A stretch of DNA of 64,000 bases from Globodera rostochiensis (GCA_018350325.1 JAEVLN010000048.1:62001-126000); one strand, 5' to 3'; positions 1-11,096 are shown, numbered from the stretch's first letter. Numbers and translations are program-made. The notes: generated by a model from the letters alone, not told the origin.

Positions 1-830
1 AAAAACGGACGTTTCGCACACGGGAGTCGTTCAACTGGGCGCCAGAGACGTTTGAAATACAATAACTTTTCTTGGAACCAACCAACCAACCTAAACAAAT
101 TTGGTACCAATCGAAAGCTTTAGTTGGGGAGATAGTGTGTTCAAATCAACGAGGTGATTAGATCCCTTTCAAAAAAGTTATAATCGAAAATTACCAAAAA
201 AAACCTTACTAGAGAAGGTATTCAGGTGACCGTGGGACTTCGGGATGATTTGGTATCAAAAAATAGCTAATTTTCAGGAAAAATTTTTAAGACATTTTTT
301 AGCTGCTAAATAAGCCCCGGAGGGGAGATATGAGGCTTTAATTTTATGAGCCATCACAGCATTTTGATTTGATGTAAAGCATCCATCGGCTTCGGTGACG
401 CAGTGCTTCTGCGCTCCGTTCGCTTTTTGCCCTGCAGGGGTTCAAACCCTGTTGGTGCAAATCAATTTTTAATGATTTTTTTTTAATCCGGTGCTTATTT
501 AGCAGCTAAAAAATGTCTTAAAAATTTTCCCTGAAAATTAGCTTTTTTTGATACCAAAATCATCCCGAAGTCCCACGGTTACCTGAATACCTTCCCTAGT
601 TAGGTTTTCGCTCTTTTCACACCATAACTGTTTAATGGTTTATATAATCGTTTATTTCTGCTAACTAATAGCTTCTAAACATGATAGAGCTTTCGATTGG
701 TACCAAATTTAGTTTGGTTGGCTCCAAGAAGAGTTATGGAACTTTAAAAGACGCTGACGCCCAGTCGTGAGCGCCCAGTTGACCCCAATCTCGTCGCACA
801 CTGGGGGAAAAAGGACGTTTCACTCATAAA
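1..830. mobile_element. Foldback element with tRNA-like core
   Basis: Bases 1-345 and about 480-830 are long, imperfect reverse complements: the stretch with GGTACCAATCGAAAGCTT near 101-120 returns inverted near 685-705, and the arm around 220-310 returns inverted near 485-590. The roughly 135-bp centre (345-480) is not palindromic and holds a tRNA-like segment. No transposase is present. The left end is cut by the window edge, so the target-site duplication cannot be judged. Confidence 0.75.
390..462 (+). repeat. tRNA-like segment (A-box/B-box), SINE-type core
   Basis: An A-box-like TGACGCAGTGC near 396 is followed about 40 bp later by a B-box-like GGTTCAAACCC (439-449) with flanking bases able to pair as a T-arm. 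No proper acceptor stem is visible, so this looks like a tRNA-derived repeat core and not a working tRNA gene. It sits in the centre of the 1-830 palindrome. Confidence 0.5.
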
Positions 831-1960
831 TTTTGCAAACATTCAATAAAAGCTTGCAAAGTATTTTAGATAGATGAATAAATTTGAAATTAAGCCAATG
901 TTGAATAATTTGGCTAAATTCCACTCAAAAATTCATCACGTTATCAAAACAAACTCAAAAAACACAATGCCAACCCATTTTGGCCAACTTTTGGCGGTTC
1001 ATAACTTTTCTTCATAGGGACTCCCGGCACAAACTTTCTGTGAATTCTTACTCAGCTCGACGAGAGGAATCGATTGGTAGTATTTTTATTCGGATCGGAA
1101 TCATTCAATGGGCGAGCGATGTGCGAAATGTCCAATGTGCCAAATGTCCGAAGCCTCCAGAATTGCTCTCAAATTTCAACAAACGGCCACGGTATCATTC
1201 GAAAGCACTATGTAGATGCTATAACGGAGACATAAACAAAACAATTTGTGACTTGGCGCACCAGGTTAGCACGAAAAATGGACATTTCGACACTGGACGT
1301 TTAGACACTGAGTTTTAAAGTTTCAAAAAGGGTCCTTTATAGAGTTTCTTGGCCGTAGAATCCGAATCTGACCTCAATTTCGACCGATTTCGAACCCCGG
1401 ATTCGAACTTTTTTCGAAAATTCAAACATTTCCAAAAACAATTTATGGGTTCAGAATCATTCAAAAAGCACAAAATCCTTATATAAAAAGAAGACGTGTT
1501 TGCTTGTTTGTCTGTTTGTCCGGGTACGCATCACTTCAGTGCCGGACACTTCAGTGCCAGCACTTAAAAAGGCTATAACATTTTTTAAACTCAACCAAAT
1601 CATACAATCAAGATATCATTGGAAAAAGAATCGTACAAAAAAAAACCAAGGCGGATCAATCGTTTTTAAGAAGTTCAACGTGAAAAACACCCAAAATCAG
1701 GGCTTTTCATCAGTTTTATTGCAATAACTTTTTTACGAATTTTCTGATTGACTAGCGTTGGCTTAACAATAGCTTTTAAAAGCTTAGAGCTTTCCAATGA
1801 CATTTTGATTGTTTGATTTGGTTGAGTTTAAAGAAAGTTATAGCCTTTTAATTGCTGGCACTGAAGTGTCCGGCACTGAAGTGTGGGCACTGAAATGATC
1901 GCCGCCGTGTTTGTCCTGACGTGGTTGGGGATTTGAATTAGCGGGGAATTTCGCGTAAAA
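780..1960 (+). mobile_element. Transposon copy A (GGACGTTTCGCAC family), with inserted foldback
   Basis: This stretch recurs in reverse complement at about 16905-18790, including the segment 1000-1320 and the tract at 1880-1955. The family carries the terminal word CCAGTGTGCGAAACGTCC. At 1012-1022 it retains a single copy of the site that is duplicated around the hAT insertion of copy B, so it acts as the empty-site reference. Short open frames here (for example 980-1318) recur only with the repeat and are not genes. Confidence 0.7.
1518..1905. mobile_element. Foldback element, CACTTCAGTGCC motif
   Basis: Arms of about 110-125 bp at 1518-1625 and 1795-1905 are inverted copies. Each arm starts with repeated CACTTCAGTGCCGGA-type words followed by a shared AAGGCTATAAC and a sequence containing CAACCAAATCA. 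It interrupts copy A: the inverted copy B near 16960 reads straight through at this place. Confidence 0.65.
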
Positions 1961-2104
1961 ATAATTGTTTGAAGTACTGAAAATGGATTAAGGAGTGAAG
2001 AAGGTTAGACGAGAGAAGTGAAAGAAATAGTGTGGCAAGTGAAGAGATTTTTGCCGAATGAAACAGAGATTGGGAATTCGTAAAAAAAAATAAGTGAGTC
2101 AGCC

Positions 2105-2180
2105 AGTCGATTCAGTGGTGTAGTGGATAAACACGCTGCCTTACACTGGTGAATGTGTCGGTTCTATTCCCGAATGTAAA
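2105..2180 (+). repeat. tRNA-like SINE core
   Basis: A-box-like TGGTGTAGTGG at 2116-2126 and B-box-like GGTTCTATTCC at 2160-2170, about 45 bp apart, as in tRNA-derived SINEs. There is no intact cloverleaf. A further partial copy of the GGACGTTTCGCAC-family transposon follows at about 2230-2420. Confidence 0.55.
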
Positions 2181-2549
2181 ACTATGTATTATTTAAAATT
2201 AAACTACAATGTTTTAATACATTTTTTAACTAAAAAAGCCAACTTTTGGTGGTTCATAACTTTCTTCATAGGGACTCCCGGCACAAACTTTTTGCGAATT
2301 CTTACTCAGCTCGACTAGAGGAATCGATTGGTAGTATTTTTGCGAGCGATGTGCAAAATGTCCAGTGTGCCAAATGTCCTTTTTCCCCCCAGTGTGCGAA
2401 ACGTCCGTTTTTTCACTAGCGTGCCAAATGTCCGATAGGGAATTTTTTACTCTTTAGCCACCCCCTCACCCGCTCGAAAATGTTTTCTGACTACGTCCCT
2501 GGTTCAAGTGAAAACTCACAATCACGAATACTCCAAAAATAATTATTAA

Positions 2550-3352
2550 CCCGGTTTTTTGAAATTTCTTCAAAACTCCCTTATAATGCGAAGCGGGCCG
2601 ATCGCGTCTGGCCAATCGCGTCTGGCCAGTCGCGTCTCGCCATTCGCGTCTCGCCATTCGCGTCTTAGGGCCAGTCGCGTCTCGCCATTCGCGTCTGGCC
2701 AGCCGAGTCCCAGTACAAAAAAGGTCACTCCCGTCCCAGCCACTTTTTTTATATTTTATTGGACTACAAAATTTGATTAAATATAAACCAAAATTACATT
2801 TTCGAATACAATTTATAATATTTTGCATCTTTAAGCTTCTAACCGACTTTGAACAGCTTTTTGCTTTGTCTTTGTTTATAAAGTGACATCGTTCAGTATA
2901 CTACCAAAGTTCATGTAGTAGGGCAGGAACCTTAAGTTCAGCGTGGCTTAGGCCTAAGCCTAACGAACCCCACGCTAGGGTGGTTTAGGCCTAAGCCTAA
3001 TGAACCCCAAATCCAGGTTTTCTGATTTGTTTCTGAAACATTTTTTAACAAAATCGGGTGTAGTTCTAGTAAAATTACTGAGTTTTGCCTTTTAATTTGT
3101 TATGCTAACTGTTATTTGATTACAAATGCTTCACAATCTGTTAAAAATTTTGCTAATGAAAATTCTAGAAACATTTTTTGTTGGTGGGACTTAGTCGGCT
3201 TTTTTTGTACTGAGACGCGACTGGCCAGACGCGACTGGCGAGACGCGATTGGCCAGACGCGACTGGCCCTGAGACGCGAATGGCGAGACGCGACCGGCGA
3301 GACGCGACTGGCCAGACGCGATTGACCCCTACTCCTTATAATGGTCCCGGTT
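2550..3352. mobile_element. Foldback element with CGCGTCTGGCCA motif arrays
   Basis: The left arm (about 2555-2745) carries roughly nine words of the type CGCGTCTGGCCA or CGCGTCTCGCCATT. The right arm (about 3178-3350) carries the same words inverted, and the outer CCCGGTTTTTT is shared by both ends. The centre contains GGCTTAGGCCTAAGCC words also found at 15380 and 24340. Open frames here are repeat-derived. Confidence 0.7.
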
Positions 3353-3535
3353 TTTTACCAATCATTTGTTCTTTCTTTTTTTTGTCCCTTACAAATTAGT
3401 ACCGAATTTTCCCAAAAGTTCATGACCCGTACAACCCTATTTTAGAGCATTAAAAAATTTGTTTCTCCCCCAATTTTCCATTGAGACAAAAAAAAAAAGA
3501 GAAGGGAACAGGTTGATTTACACCAAAAATATAAA

Positions 3536-3872
3536 ATGCGCGGTTCTTTGTTTCGCAGCTCATTATGGCCACAGGGGAAGGGAGGGAAGATGAATTCCAT
3601 CCGTCAACAGCGCCAGCAGAGGGGGGGGGCCGTGTCTCCGCAACACAACGACAATTATCGCCCGAAAACGGGACGCGTCGTCCCACGCGCGACAAGGTGG
3701 CCCCCCCCGGGGGATGCTGGCGGAGTCCCGCCCGCACCCGTCAGCGAACAACAACACGCCCCATCGCTCACCACCGAGCCACCAACCAACCCATTTGATG
3801 CGCATCTCCCCTGCCCCCCCGCTGAAGAGGAAAGGATGTCGATAGTTTCCATTCCCCCTCCCCAATTTCAGG
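3536..3872 (+). CDS. Possible exon of an unrecognised gene (uncertain)
   Basis: An open frame of about 110 codons is Gln/Pro/Arg-rich (the likely in-frame start MNSIRQQRQQRGG lies near 3591). It ends at a fair donor (TTTCAG/GTTTAAA, near 3872), and a possible acceptor (CTGCGCAG) follows at about 3930 beyond a 14-base C run. The composition is more GC-rich than the surrounding transposons. No domain is recognised; it could equally be GC-rich non-coding DNA upstream of the MOLO-1-like gene. Confidence 0.25.
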
Positions 3873-3987
3873 TTTAAAACAGTTTGCCCATCCCTTACCC
3901 CCCCCCCCCCCCCTCTTTTCTCTGCGCAGCACAATCGCTGTCTCATCTTTCACATTTGTGCACAATTGTCCCAAAGCAAGTCGGGCT

Positions 3988-4232
3988 TTTGAATGCTAAA
4001 GACCGTTAAAGGGGTTTTGTGAAGGTCGGCTAATTACCGGCCATCCCTTTTGAATGCTAAAGACCGTTAAAGGGGTTTTGTGAAGGTCGGCTAATTACCG
4101 GCCATCCCTTTTGAATGCTAAAGACCGTTAAAGGGGTTTTGTGAAGGTCGGCTAATTACCGGCCATCCCTTTTGAATGCTAAAGACCGTTAAAGGGGTTT
4201 TGTGAAGGTCGGCTAATTACCGGCCATCCCCA
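3988..4232. repeat. Tandem repeat, 4 x 61 bp, upstream of MOLO-1-like gene
   Basis: Four essentially identical 61-bp units begin at GAATGCTAAAG (3991, 4052, 4113, 4174). Each has GGTCGGCTAATTACCGGCC, a near-palindrome with a TAATTA core, the type of site bound by homeodomain proteins. The last unit ends about 20 bp before the ATG at 4252, so the array lies in the putative promoter/5' leader. A regulatory role is inferred. Confidence 0.85.
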
Positions 4233-4251
4233 ATTATATCCAATCCCTACG

Positions 4252-5801
4252 ATGGAACCCATTCGGCTGTCTCTTCCACTTCTGCCGCTGCTAATCTTCG
4301 TTGTTGGCCAAGTAAAGTGGGGGAATTGAAGGCGTGCTTTCATCTTTCCCTCCCCCCCCCCGCTATAAAATTGGCAATAAAAATTGCGGAGGCCATTTTT
4401 GACGATTTTTGGAATAAATATTTTTGTACGTAAATTGACTATACATTTTGATTGCCCCCGGAATAAATAAATAAAACTTTATTAGGTCCTCCCTTCTTTG
4501 GGCGATCTTTACGATGATTACGAGCATTGCAAAGCGTCGGGACACTTTGGGGAAGGAAACGGTTCGTCTTCTTTGGTGTGCGACCCCGGGGGGCGACTGA
4601 CGCCGCAGGCGTTGTCTCAGCTCAATGGGATGCTGACAGATCTGGAGAGTGATGTGGGGTGCAGATGTGCGGGTGAGAGGCTAAAATGCTTTTTTGGTTA
4701 AATAAAATGAAAATGAAAAAAAAAACCGGAAATTGGTCAAAAAGGACAAACATTTCATTGTTTCCATCATGACATTGAGGAATTAAGGAAGTTAAAAGTT
4801 GCCATTTTCGATCGACCTGACCGACACTAACAAATAAATGACCGAAGGTCGGTCAGGTCACTTTTATTAGCGAACTTTCCCGCCGGGGAATGTCAAGACA
4901 TTTTATCAAAAGGCCGCCGATCAGCAAAAGATTCTCCAAATATTCAAAATGATTGGTTTAAAAAGTATTCCGTAACAATCCTAAAACTGTCTTTGCCACT
5001 TTCTATTAATGCGTCCAGTCCCAACCAGACGGTTGTGGAGGTAAACAATACTCCGTCCGACTGCTGGTCACCAACGCTGAAAGCGTCGAACAGTCGGGCG
5101 GCACAATGGGGCTGAATGAAACGGCCGAGCGCATTTGGAACAGTGAGGGGATGGGTTTGGAGCAGTGCGACAACGGAATGCTGTTGTTGTACATTCGGGA
5201 CCAGAAAAGGGTGCGAAGACTACAAAAAGTCACTTTGAAAGCTGGTAACCGTGTTTTTGTCCAAAAGTCTGCCAAATAATTTCGATATTTTTTAGTTTAA
5301 TTTCGGAAAAGGACAGAACACAAAAGAAACAATAAATTCACATCAAAAAGGTTTTCCCCTTCCAGATGGTCACTTACCAGGGCCATCGACAGATCCAAAT
5401 TTACAGCGACCAAGATATCGCGAATTTGCACGAGCTAACACTGCGGACTAACCGAAGTGGGGGGGCGTTGCCATGGCCTAGCGGTGAGGCGGAAGCCCAG
5501 CGACGAACCGGTGACGATGAGAATTCGGCGGTGAGTTGGCCATCTCTTCTGGCCTAGGCCTAGGGGATTTGATTTCATCCCTAATCTTTAGCCCATCATC
5601 GGTTTAAGCGTTGCACTGGCGCTGACCTTCTTTGTTTTGTTTTGTTTGTTATGTATTTTGGTCGGAAATTGCTGTTCCGTTTGTTGCTGCCGACAGAAAC
5701 GAGGCAAAAAGGAGGCCAAATACCAATTGAATCCGACGATGGTGCCCAACTACAAGTCCATAGAGCCCATTTACATCGTCACACCGACTGCCAGGTGGTA
5801 A
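4252..5801 (+). CDS. molo-1-like: MOLO-1-like TPM-domain single-pass membrane protein
   Basis: Five exons (4252-4311, 4486-4672, 5029-5210, 5366-5530, 5592-5801) join in frame to 267 codons with GT-AG junctions. Exon 1 encodes a signal peptide (MEPIRLSLPLLPLLIFVV). The extracellular part has DLYDDYEHCK, a CDPGGRLT start of the TPM fold, a Cys pair CRC..CG, and CDNGMLLLYIRDQKR, typical of TPM_phosphatase/DUF477 domains. Exon 5 gives one membrane helix (IIGLSVALALTFFVLFC), a Cys-rich juxtamembrane stretch and the tail PNYKSIEPIYIVTP. Founder MOLO-1 of C. elegans is an auxiliary subunit of levamisole-sensitive acetylcholine receptors; the same role here is inferred, since the family has several nematode paralogues. 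A small inverted repeat (4812-4860) lies in intron 2. An alternative exon 3 end at 5244 breaks the frame. Confidence 0.82.
4812..4860. repeat. Short inverted repeat in intron
   Basis: GACCTGACCGAC is repeated inverted as GTCGGTCAGGTC around a roughly 24-bp loop, inside intron 2 of the MOLO-1-like gene. It is probably a tiny MITE remnant. Confidence 0.6.
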
Positions 5802-6464
5802 AGTCGTCCAAATGCAGGCCAATTACGCTTCCGGTTCGAAGGTCCAATCGACAAACTCAACAGATTCTGTCGAGAATCAACCCAAATAAAAGCTAACGTT
5901 CTGAAGAAGCTTACGCAAAAAGGCTAAAACTACTTAATAGACGTTAAAAAAAGAAAAATTAAGTACTAAGCAAATTTGTGTAGTAAAAGTGCCATTTTTA
6001 GTGCTTTGTGGTATTTCGGCATTTATTGCATGTTTCGGGTGTTTTTAGCGCTTTCGGTCCGAAGCCCCCCACAGCCAAAAAATAGACGAATCCCCCTCGG
6101 GCCGCGCAGCGGCCTTTCATTATTACACCGGCTTTTATTACTCGAAAGTAGAGCCCGGACTTGAGCTTCGAGCGAGATCTCGAGTCGAGATTCTCGAAAA
6201 AATCTCGTGAAGCTCATTTTTAGTCGAGCGAGATCTCGAGGTCGAGATTTTTCGAGATCCACGAGACGAATCTTGTCTCGAGCGGTCTCTAATTATGACC
6301 AAAAAAGGTTCCCTTATGGTTTTTTAAAATTTGAACCGGTTCACAAACCGGTTTAAATGCTCGCTCCAATAAAATTTTTGATTGCTTTATCGTTTTCAGC
6401 ACCTAAGAAACCCTATAAAGTGGTTTTGAGTGATTTTGGCTCTGGGACCTATGATGATCCGTAT
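5802..6464. other. Intergenic, transposon remnants
   Basis: No gene seen. At 6150-6290 there are clustered GAGATCTCGAG/CTCGAGATC words in both orientations, like the subterminal words of other foldback elements here. At 6400-6460 a stretch with CCCTATAAAGTGG resembles, in reverse complement, sequence near 10040 and 24255; it is the host into which the next hAT element inserted. Confidence 0.5.
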
Positions 6465-7363
6465 CAGGGCTGTGTCGAAATTTCGATTTTCGAATTTCGA
6501 TTTTCGACGTTTTTTTCCTTTCGATTTTCGATTTCGACAAAAATGGGCTGTTTTTCGAAAATAATTTCGAAAGTCGGAGGTCCCGGTTTTTAAATTTTTG
6601 GCAAGGATGGGCAGTGGTTTTGCCAACTTTTTGACAAAATTTCAATCATTTTTACATGCGTCCAACAGGTAAATTTATAGCTCAGTGGTTTGTCTTTACG
6701 ATTTTGTCTTTTGGTTTCGAACCCGCTACAGTGCGATCACTTATAACCTTTCCTGGCCTTCACATTCTATCCCCCCATTAACGGAACATTTTTAATGATT
6801 TTCAATTATTTTTAAATTAAAATACTTACAAAAAAAGACCGCCGTACATCCTCCACTCTTATGTAAAAATGTTTTCCCCGAAATTACGAAGAAAAATGCT
6901 CAATTTTGGTGAAATTGCTTAACAAAACCCCCAAATTTCTCCCAGCGGCGCCTATCGGCACCGACGGGCCGCCACTGAAAGCATAAAGTCGACCAATTCA
7001 TTGTGGTTTTTGGATCATTTTTCTTAACAAATTGAGTCAAAAATTCAAAATTTTCTCGGCGGCGCCTATCGGCACCGCCGACACCCCACCCTCCTAAAAG
7101 CTTAAAATGGGCATATGAAGGCCTCTGAAACAAAAAATGCATCCTTCAAAATTTTAAAAATGAACAAGTGAATATTTCAAAAAAATATTTATTAAATAAA
7201 TTATTTAAAAAAAAATTTTTCTAATCACATAAAAAAAATTTTCGATTTTGTTTCGATTTTCGAATTTCGATTTTCGACGTTTTTTTCCTTTCGATTTTCG
7301 ATTTCGAACTTTTCAGTTTCGATTTTCGATTTCGACTTTTTTTTTACTTTCGACACAGCCCTG
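6465..7363. mobile_element. hAT-type non-autonomous element (899 bp), TSD ATCCGTAT
   Basis: Terminal inverted repeats CAGGGCTGTGTCGAAA at 6465 and the inverse ending at 7363 are bounded by an exact 8-bp direct repeat ATCCGTAT (6457-6464 and 7364-7371), the hAT signature. Subterminal regions are inverted arrays of TTCGATTTTCGA words. The interior has a tRNA-like segment (6670-6740) and a GGCGGCGCCTATCGGCACCG block shared with elements at 15080, 18090, 47255, 47890 and 58980. No transposase. Confidence 0.9.
6670..6740 (+). repeat. tRNA-like segment inside hAT element
   Basis: A-box-like TAGCTCAGTGG near 6677 and B-box-like GGTTTCGAACCCGC near 6712. It resembles a tRNA-derived SINE head; the acceptor stem is not preserved. 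Confidence 0.5.
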
Positions 7364-7382
7364 ATCCGTATAGTAAAAAATA

Positions 7383-7452
7383 GGCAAAATGGTAACCCCG
7401 GGTAGGACTCGAACACACGACCTCCACCCAATCCGTGGGTAGCTCTTCCAAC
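7383..7452 (-). repeat. tRNA-like pseudogene/SINE head
   Basis: Read on the minus strand, AGTTGGAAGAGC (D-arm/A-box like), a plausible anticodon stem CCAC/GTGG and a good T-arm with GTGTTCGAGTCCTAC are in the right order and spacing. The 5' acceptor strand does not pair with the 3' end, so it is probably a tRNA-derived relic. It sits about 20 bp outside the hAT element. Confidence 0.5.
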
Positions 7453-7743
7453 TTATGAGTGATCTTTCGCCCCCGCCCTGGGCGTTTTAACCGAACCAGC
7501 GGGACACTCACATCCTTACAATATTTCCAAAATTTCCTTTTAAAAACGATGTTTTAAGAGAATTTATGGAGGGGGGGGGGGAGGGTTGTGACTATTTGAA
7601 CTTAGTTTTTCTAAAAATTTCCTTGGCACCGCCGGGAAAAAAAGAGCTTATTTGTTAGTTTAAAAAGGTTAGCGCAAAAAATTGCGAATTCCACCTTCAA
7701 AGTAAAAATCCAAATAAATTTATAAAATTTTGATCAATTCTCA

Positions 7744-8660
7744 GTGAGGTCGCTGCTTTTGCCCCGCCTTCTGGTGCCTCTCTTTACGCTACTGCAACAT
7801 TTCCGCGTCGCGCCGGCCGTTCATTTTCGCCCCATCCGCAGCCGATGATGCTTTTCGGCCACCCGCCCCCTCCTCCACCACATGGCGGTCCCTTAGGACA
7901 TCAGCCACGTTCCCGTTCTGCAACACCCACCTCCACACAGCGTTCCCGACGAGCGTTAAACACGGGTGGAGGTGTTCAACCGACGGGCAGCGTAATCGTC
8001 GGGGCCGCGCAGTCAACGCACAGCACACCGGAGCCCAACAAGCGCGACAAGGTGGTTGGGGAAGTATATAATGGGAGGAATGTGGCCGATTTCGATCTGG
8101 CAAACGTGCGGGACGTTATCAGGTCAAAAGTAATACCGTGATCCAGGGGCGTATCCAGGGGGGGGGGGGGAATCAGGGGAATCCCCCCCCCCTCCCGAAT
8201 GGGATGACGTCACTGGTACACACCAGGACTGGTACGCTATCCGAAACCCCGAGGCTTTGATCCCAATTAGCGATATCACTAAAAATGGAATCAATTAACT
8301 CTTCAACGCTTTGTTCCCTTCCGCGCTTCGGTTGAAGGTGAATCGCACCTTGACAGTCCGCAGCAACGGCACTTATTACACCACCAGCAATGTGAATGCA
8401 TCACCGGAGGACATTTCAGTGACGAAAAAGCAGTCTAACCACCCACAACAGCCATCATCGACCAGTCGAGAATTCCCGGACACGCCATCGCCACAGAACC
8501 GTCCCTACGCCTTCCTCGACCCGAAACGGAAGCAGGAGGTACAAACCAGGCAAGTCCACGCAATTGGAATCGCCCGCCACCCGAACAATTACTTACAGGG
8601 AAGAGTTCATCGGTTAGCAAAGGCCAATCATTCAGCGGAAACGACCTTTCTAGTCGATTG
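7744..8660 (+). CDS. Unrecognised proline/serine/threonine-rich protein, partial
   Basis: Coding exons at 7744-8129, 8338-8538 and probably 8599-8660 join in frame (donors AAAA/GTAATA and GGAG/GTACAA; acceptors TTGAAG and TTACAG). The first exon encodes a run of six prolines in a disordered region, then the more conserved-looking VVGEVYNGRNVADFDL and VRDVIRSK. Exon 2 continues VNRTLTVRSNGTYYTTS before a Ser/Pro/Gln-rich tail. I do not recognise the family. The start lies upstream of 7744 (an acceptor CTCAG precedes the exon) and the 3' end is not resolved. Intron 1 contains a G/C-run transposon remnant (8150-8215). It is tail-to-tail with the L13 gene. Confidence 0.5.
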
Positions 8661-9225
8661 GTGAGTGACAGACAATCAACGAACCATTTGAAGACAATTA
8701 CAATTATTTGTACATATTCATTCATTTCGAATTTTTCCTTACCTATATTAATTTTTGCTTGAAATCGACCACAGTTAAAATTATTCTGTCGGATTTGAAA
8801 CGGATGTGCGGAACAGTCAAAAAAAAATAGCAATCGTTGATACTTATTTTTTTCCTTCTTTTAACGTTTTATCAAATAGGTTTAAATTTTAACATTTTTT
8901 GAAAATTAAGTAAATTTGTAGAAGCCAGGTATTTTAACCGTTAGGCCGACTCATCGCCATCCTTATCTCAGCATCGCTGGCCATGTTGATATGCTCGAAA
9001 TATGCAAAATGCCAATCCCGGAAAATCATAGCTCCCAGGAACGAAATGACCCATAAGCACGAATATGTAAATTTTTTTGCGCGAAAGCACCTACGAAAAA
9101 AGTTGTAGCCCCTCAAAGTTGGCCAAAACCCATAGGGGGGAAAGAGGGGGGACCCTTTTGTTTTTCACTTTTACAATTTTTTGGCCAAAATAAAACGTTA
9201 AAACCACTGGGAACAAAACGATTTA
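8661..9225. other. Intergenic, no gene seen
   Basis: AT-rich sequence. The part at 9130-9195 (GGGGACCCTTTTG and following) matches the interior of the 58825-59217 element, so it is a transposon fragment. The polyadenylation zones of the two convergent genes should lie here. Confidence 0.5.
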
Positions 9226-10652
9226 TCAATATTCTTTGTCCCATACTTCTTCGCCTCTCTTCAGCCTTTCATGGGGATGCCAACGTTCTGGCTCAATTGG
9301 CTCTTCCCAATCTTTAAGAAAATTATCGTCGGGACGGAAAATTCGCGGAAAAGCGGCGCGTTCTTCAGAGGTGTATTCCGTTGATTTTCGCGGCACGTCC
9401 TGCACTTGACGGAGCTAAAAATAGGGAGAATAAAAGTAACAAAATGAATTCAGTACAAAAAAAACCTGATTGTTAATATTTTTGCGCACAAAATCGGGCA
9501 TCTCCAAATCCGGGAAAACATGCAGTCGCTCGTAGCAACGACGTTGTACAATTCGATTCCGAGTCAAAAATGCCTGTAGTCTTTAAAATTAATTATCGTT
9601 GATTAGAGCAACCAACCAATTCACGTCCGATGCACATCCAAACGACACGACATGGGTCGTATTCGTGGATTTGGTAGGCGGGGATGTCGAATTTGCTCTT
9701 TGGGTATTGCTGAAATGGGACGATCAGATTATATCCATTCAATCAAATTTAAATGAAAACTGGGGAGGGGGGAGTGTGAATTCAAATGCTAATCTGACGA
9801 CATTTTCGTGCGAGATGCCCTCGACATTCCCAGATACTTTTTGTAATTGTACAATTCCTTAAACGATAATCACCCGATCGAAGAAGAAATGTGTGTGTTT
9901 CCAGTCGAAAGCATGCATACTCGCATCCGTACAGTTCACAACCACCACATGATCTCCTCAAATAAGGCTATTGCTATAGGTTAAGATACTTATTCGGAAA
10001 ATGTTGATCATAGGGACCAGAAAGGAAATGACCCAAAACCACTTTTATAGGGTTTCTTATGCGCTAAAAACGAATAGGTGACTTAGACCTTTAAACCGGT
10101 TTTTGAACGGTTTAAAAATTGCCAAAAATGGAGTTTTTGACCAAAATTTTATTTTCCTGTGGATCAATTGCAACAAATTTAGTATCATTCGACAGCTCTC
10201 GACGAGACAAATCGATCTAGATGTGACGGGACACGATTAGACGCCATTTAGATACCGACCGACTGAGTCCCAGTGTCTTTCCCTTTCTGGGTCCTATGAT
10301 CAACATTTACCTACTTATTCCTTCTTTTGAATTTTTGTGACTTCCCAAACCTGACAGGAAATCACAACTTCCAGGACATCGTCGATTGTTTTAACCACAA
10401 ACTTAAACAAATATAAACTCACCACAATCCGTGTGTGGATGATGAATGGGCTTAATTGGGTGGGGATTAATGGTTTCCAATAGTCTGCAAGCCAACCTTC
10501 CACCAGCCGCTCAAATGCTTTGCCACTTTCTTTGCCAATTTCCAAATATCCTGGCGATCCGCATCAATTACGTGCCATTGCCTTGAGAAAAGCATCCATT
10601 GGCGAACGCGCTCAGCCCGTGAAGGGAATGCGCGAGTGGCCAAAGCTGACAT
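9226..10652 (-). CDS. mrpl-13: Mitochondrial ribosomal protein L13 (uL13m)
   Basis: Six exons read from 10652 downward: 10497-10652, 10423-10450, 9874-9956, 9617-9709, 9466-9573 and 9226-9414, joining in frame to 218 codons. uL13m landmarks are in order: FSRQWHVIDAD, KPIHHPHTDCGDHVVVVNC, FDWKHT, YPKSKFDIPAYQIHEYDPCR, RCYERLHVFPD and EYTSEERAAFPRIF. The product is a structural protein of the large subunit of the mitochondrial ribosome. Length fits the family plus a C-terminal extension. Exon 2 is only 28 nt and intron 1 only 46 bp. Intron 2 carries the hAT element at 9995-10311. The start is the first in-frame ATG, giving MSALATRAFPSRAERV, which may be part of a mitochondrial targeting sequence. 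Confidence 0.92.
9995..10311. mobile_element. hAT-type MITE in MRPL13 intron, TSD TACTTATT
   Basis: Inverted termini with AAATGTTGATCATAGG...CCTATGATCAACATTT are flanked by the 8-bp direct repeat TACTTATT (9987-9994 and 10312-10319). No coding capacity. It lies within intron 2 of the L13 gene. Confidence 0.8.
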
Positions 10653-11096
10653 CTAAAAGAAGTCCTCGAAACTCAAAAAAAACATCCGAACGGAAATTGT
10701 GATAAACAAAAGAAAATAAAACAATAAAAATACAATAAAAGATTACGCAAGACAAAACATTTCCAAAATCACATGGCATTCATGTTAGTTTGGCATTAAA
10801 AAGTTTTTATCAAAAACGGTGCAATCCATTAAAGGTGGTGGGGGCAAATCGATGTATAAACACACAAAATTGGGATCACGGGGATTCGGTTACGGTTACC
10901 CTTCCATCAGGGATGCACGTGAACCACGACCATTTTTTGGGGTCCGGATCACGAGCACGGATTTTCCGTAATCCTTAATTGCCAATTTCAGAACAATTAG
11001 ATTCGATTTTCAAGATCCACTTGAAGAAAATTGTTCATTTTTAGCTTCATATTTAATCAGGGCTCCCATCTCAGGTTTAGCCTATTTTTCGGGAGC
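10653..11096. other. Intergenic, upstream of MRPL13
   Basis: No gene or repeat clearly recognised. This is the likely promoter region of the L13 gene (minus strand). Confidence 0.4.

Noticed and set aside
980..1318. 112-residue frame starting MANFWRFITFLHRDS
   Set aside because: The same frame recurs at 17145-17423 because both are copies of a transposon. No domain and no codon bias.
3563..3974. Minus-strand Gly/Arg-rich frames opposite the candidate exon
   Set aside because: GC-rich shadow frames running into a C homopolymer; no splice or domain support.
7383..7452. Possible functional tRNA gene
   Set aside because: The T-arm and anticodon stem look good, but the acceptor stem does not pair and the 5' part is missing.
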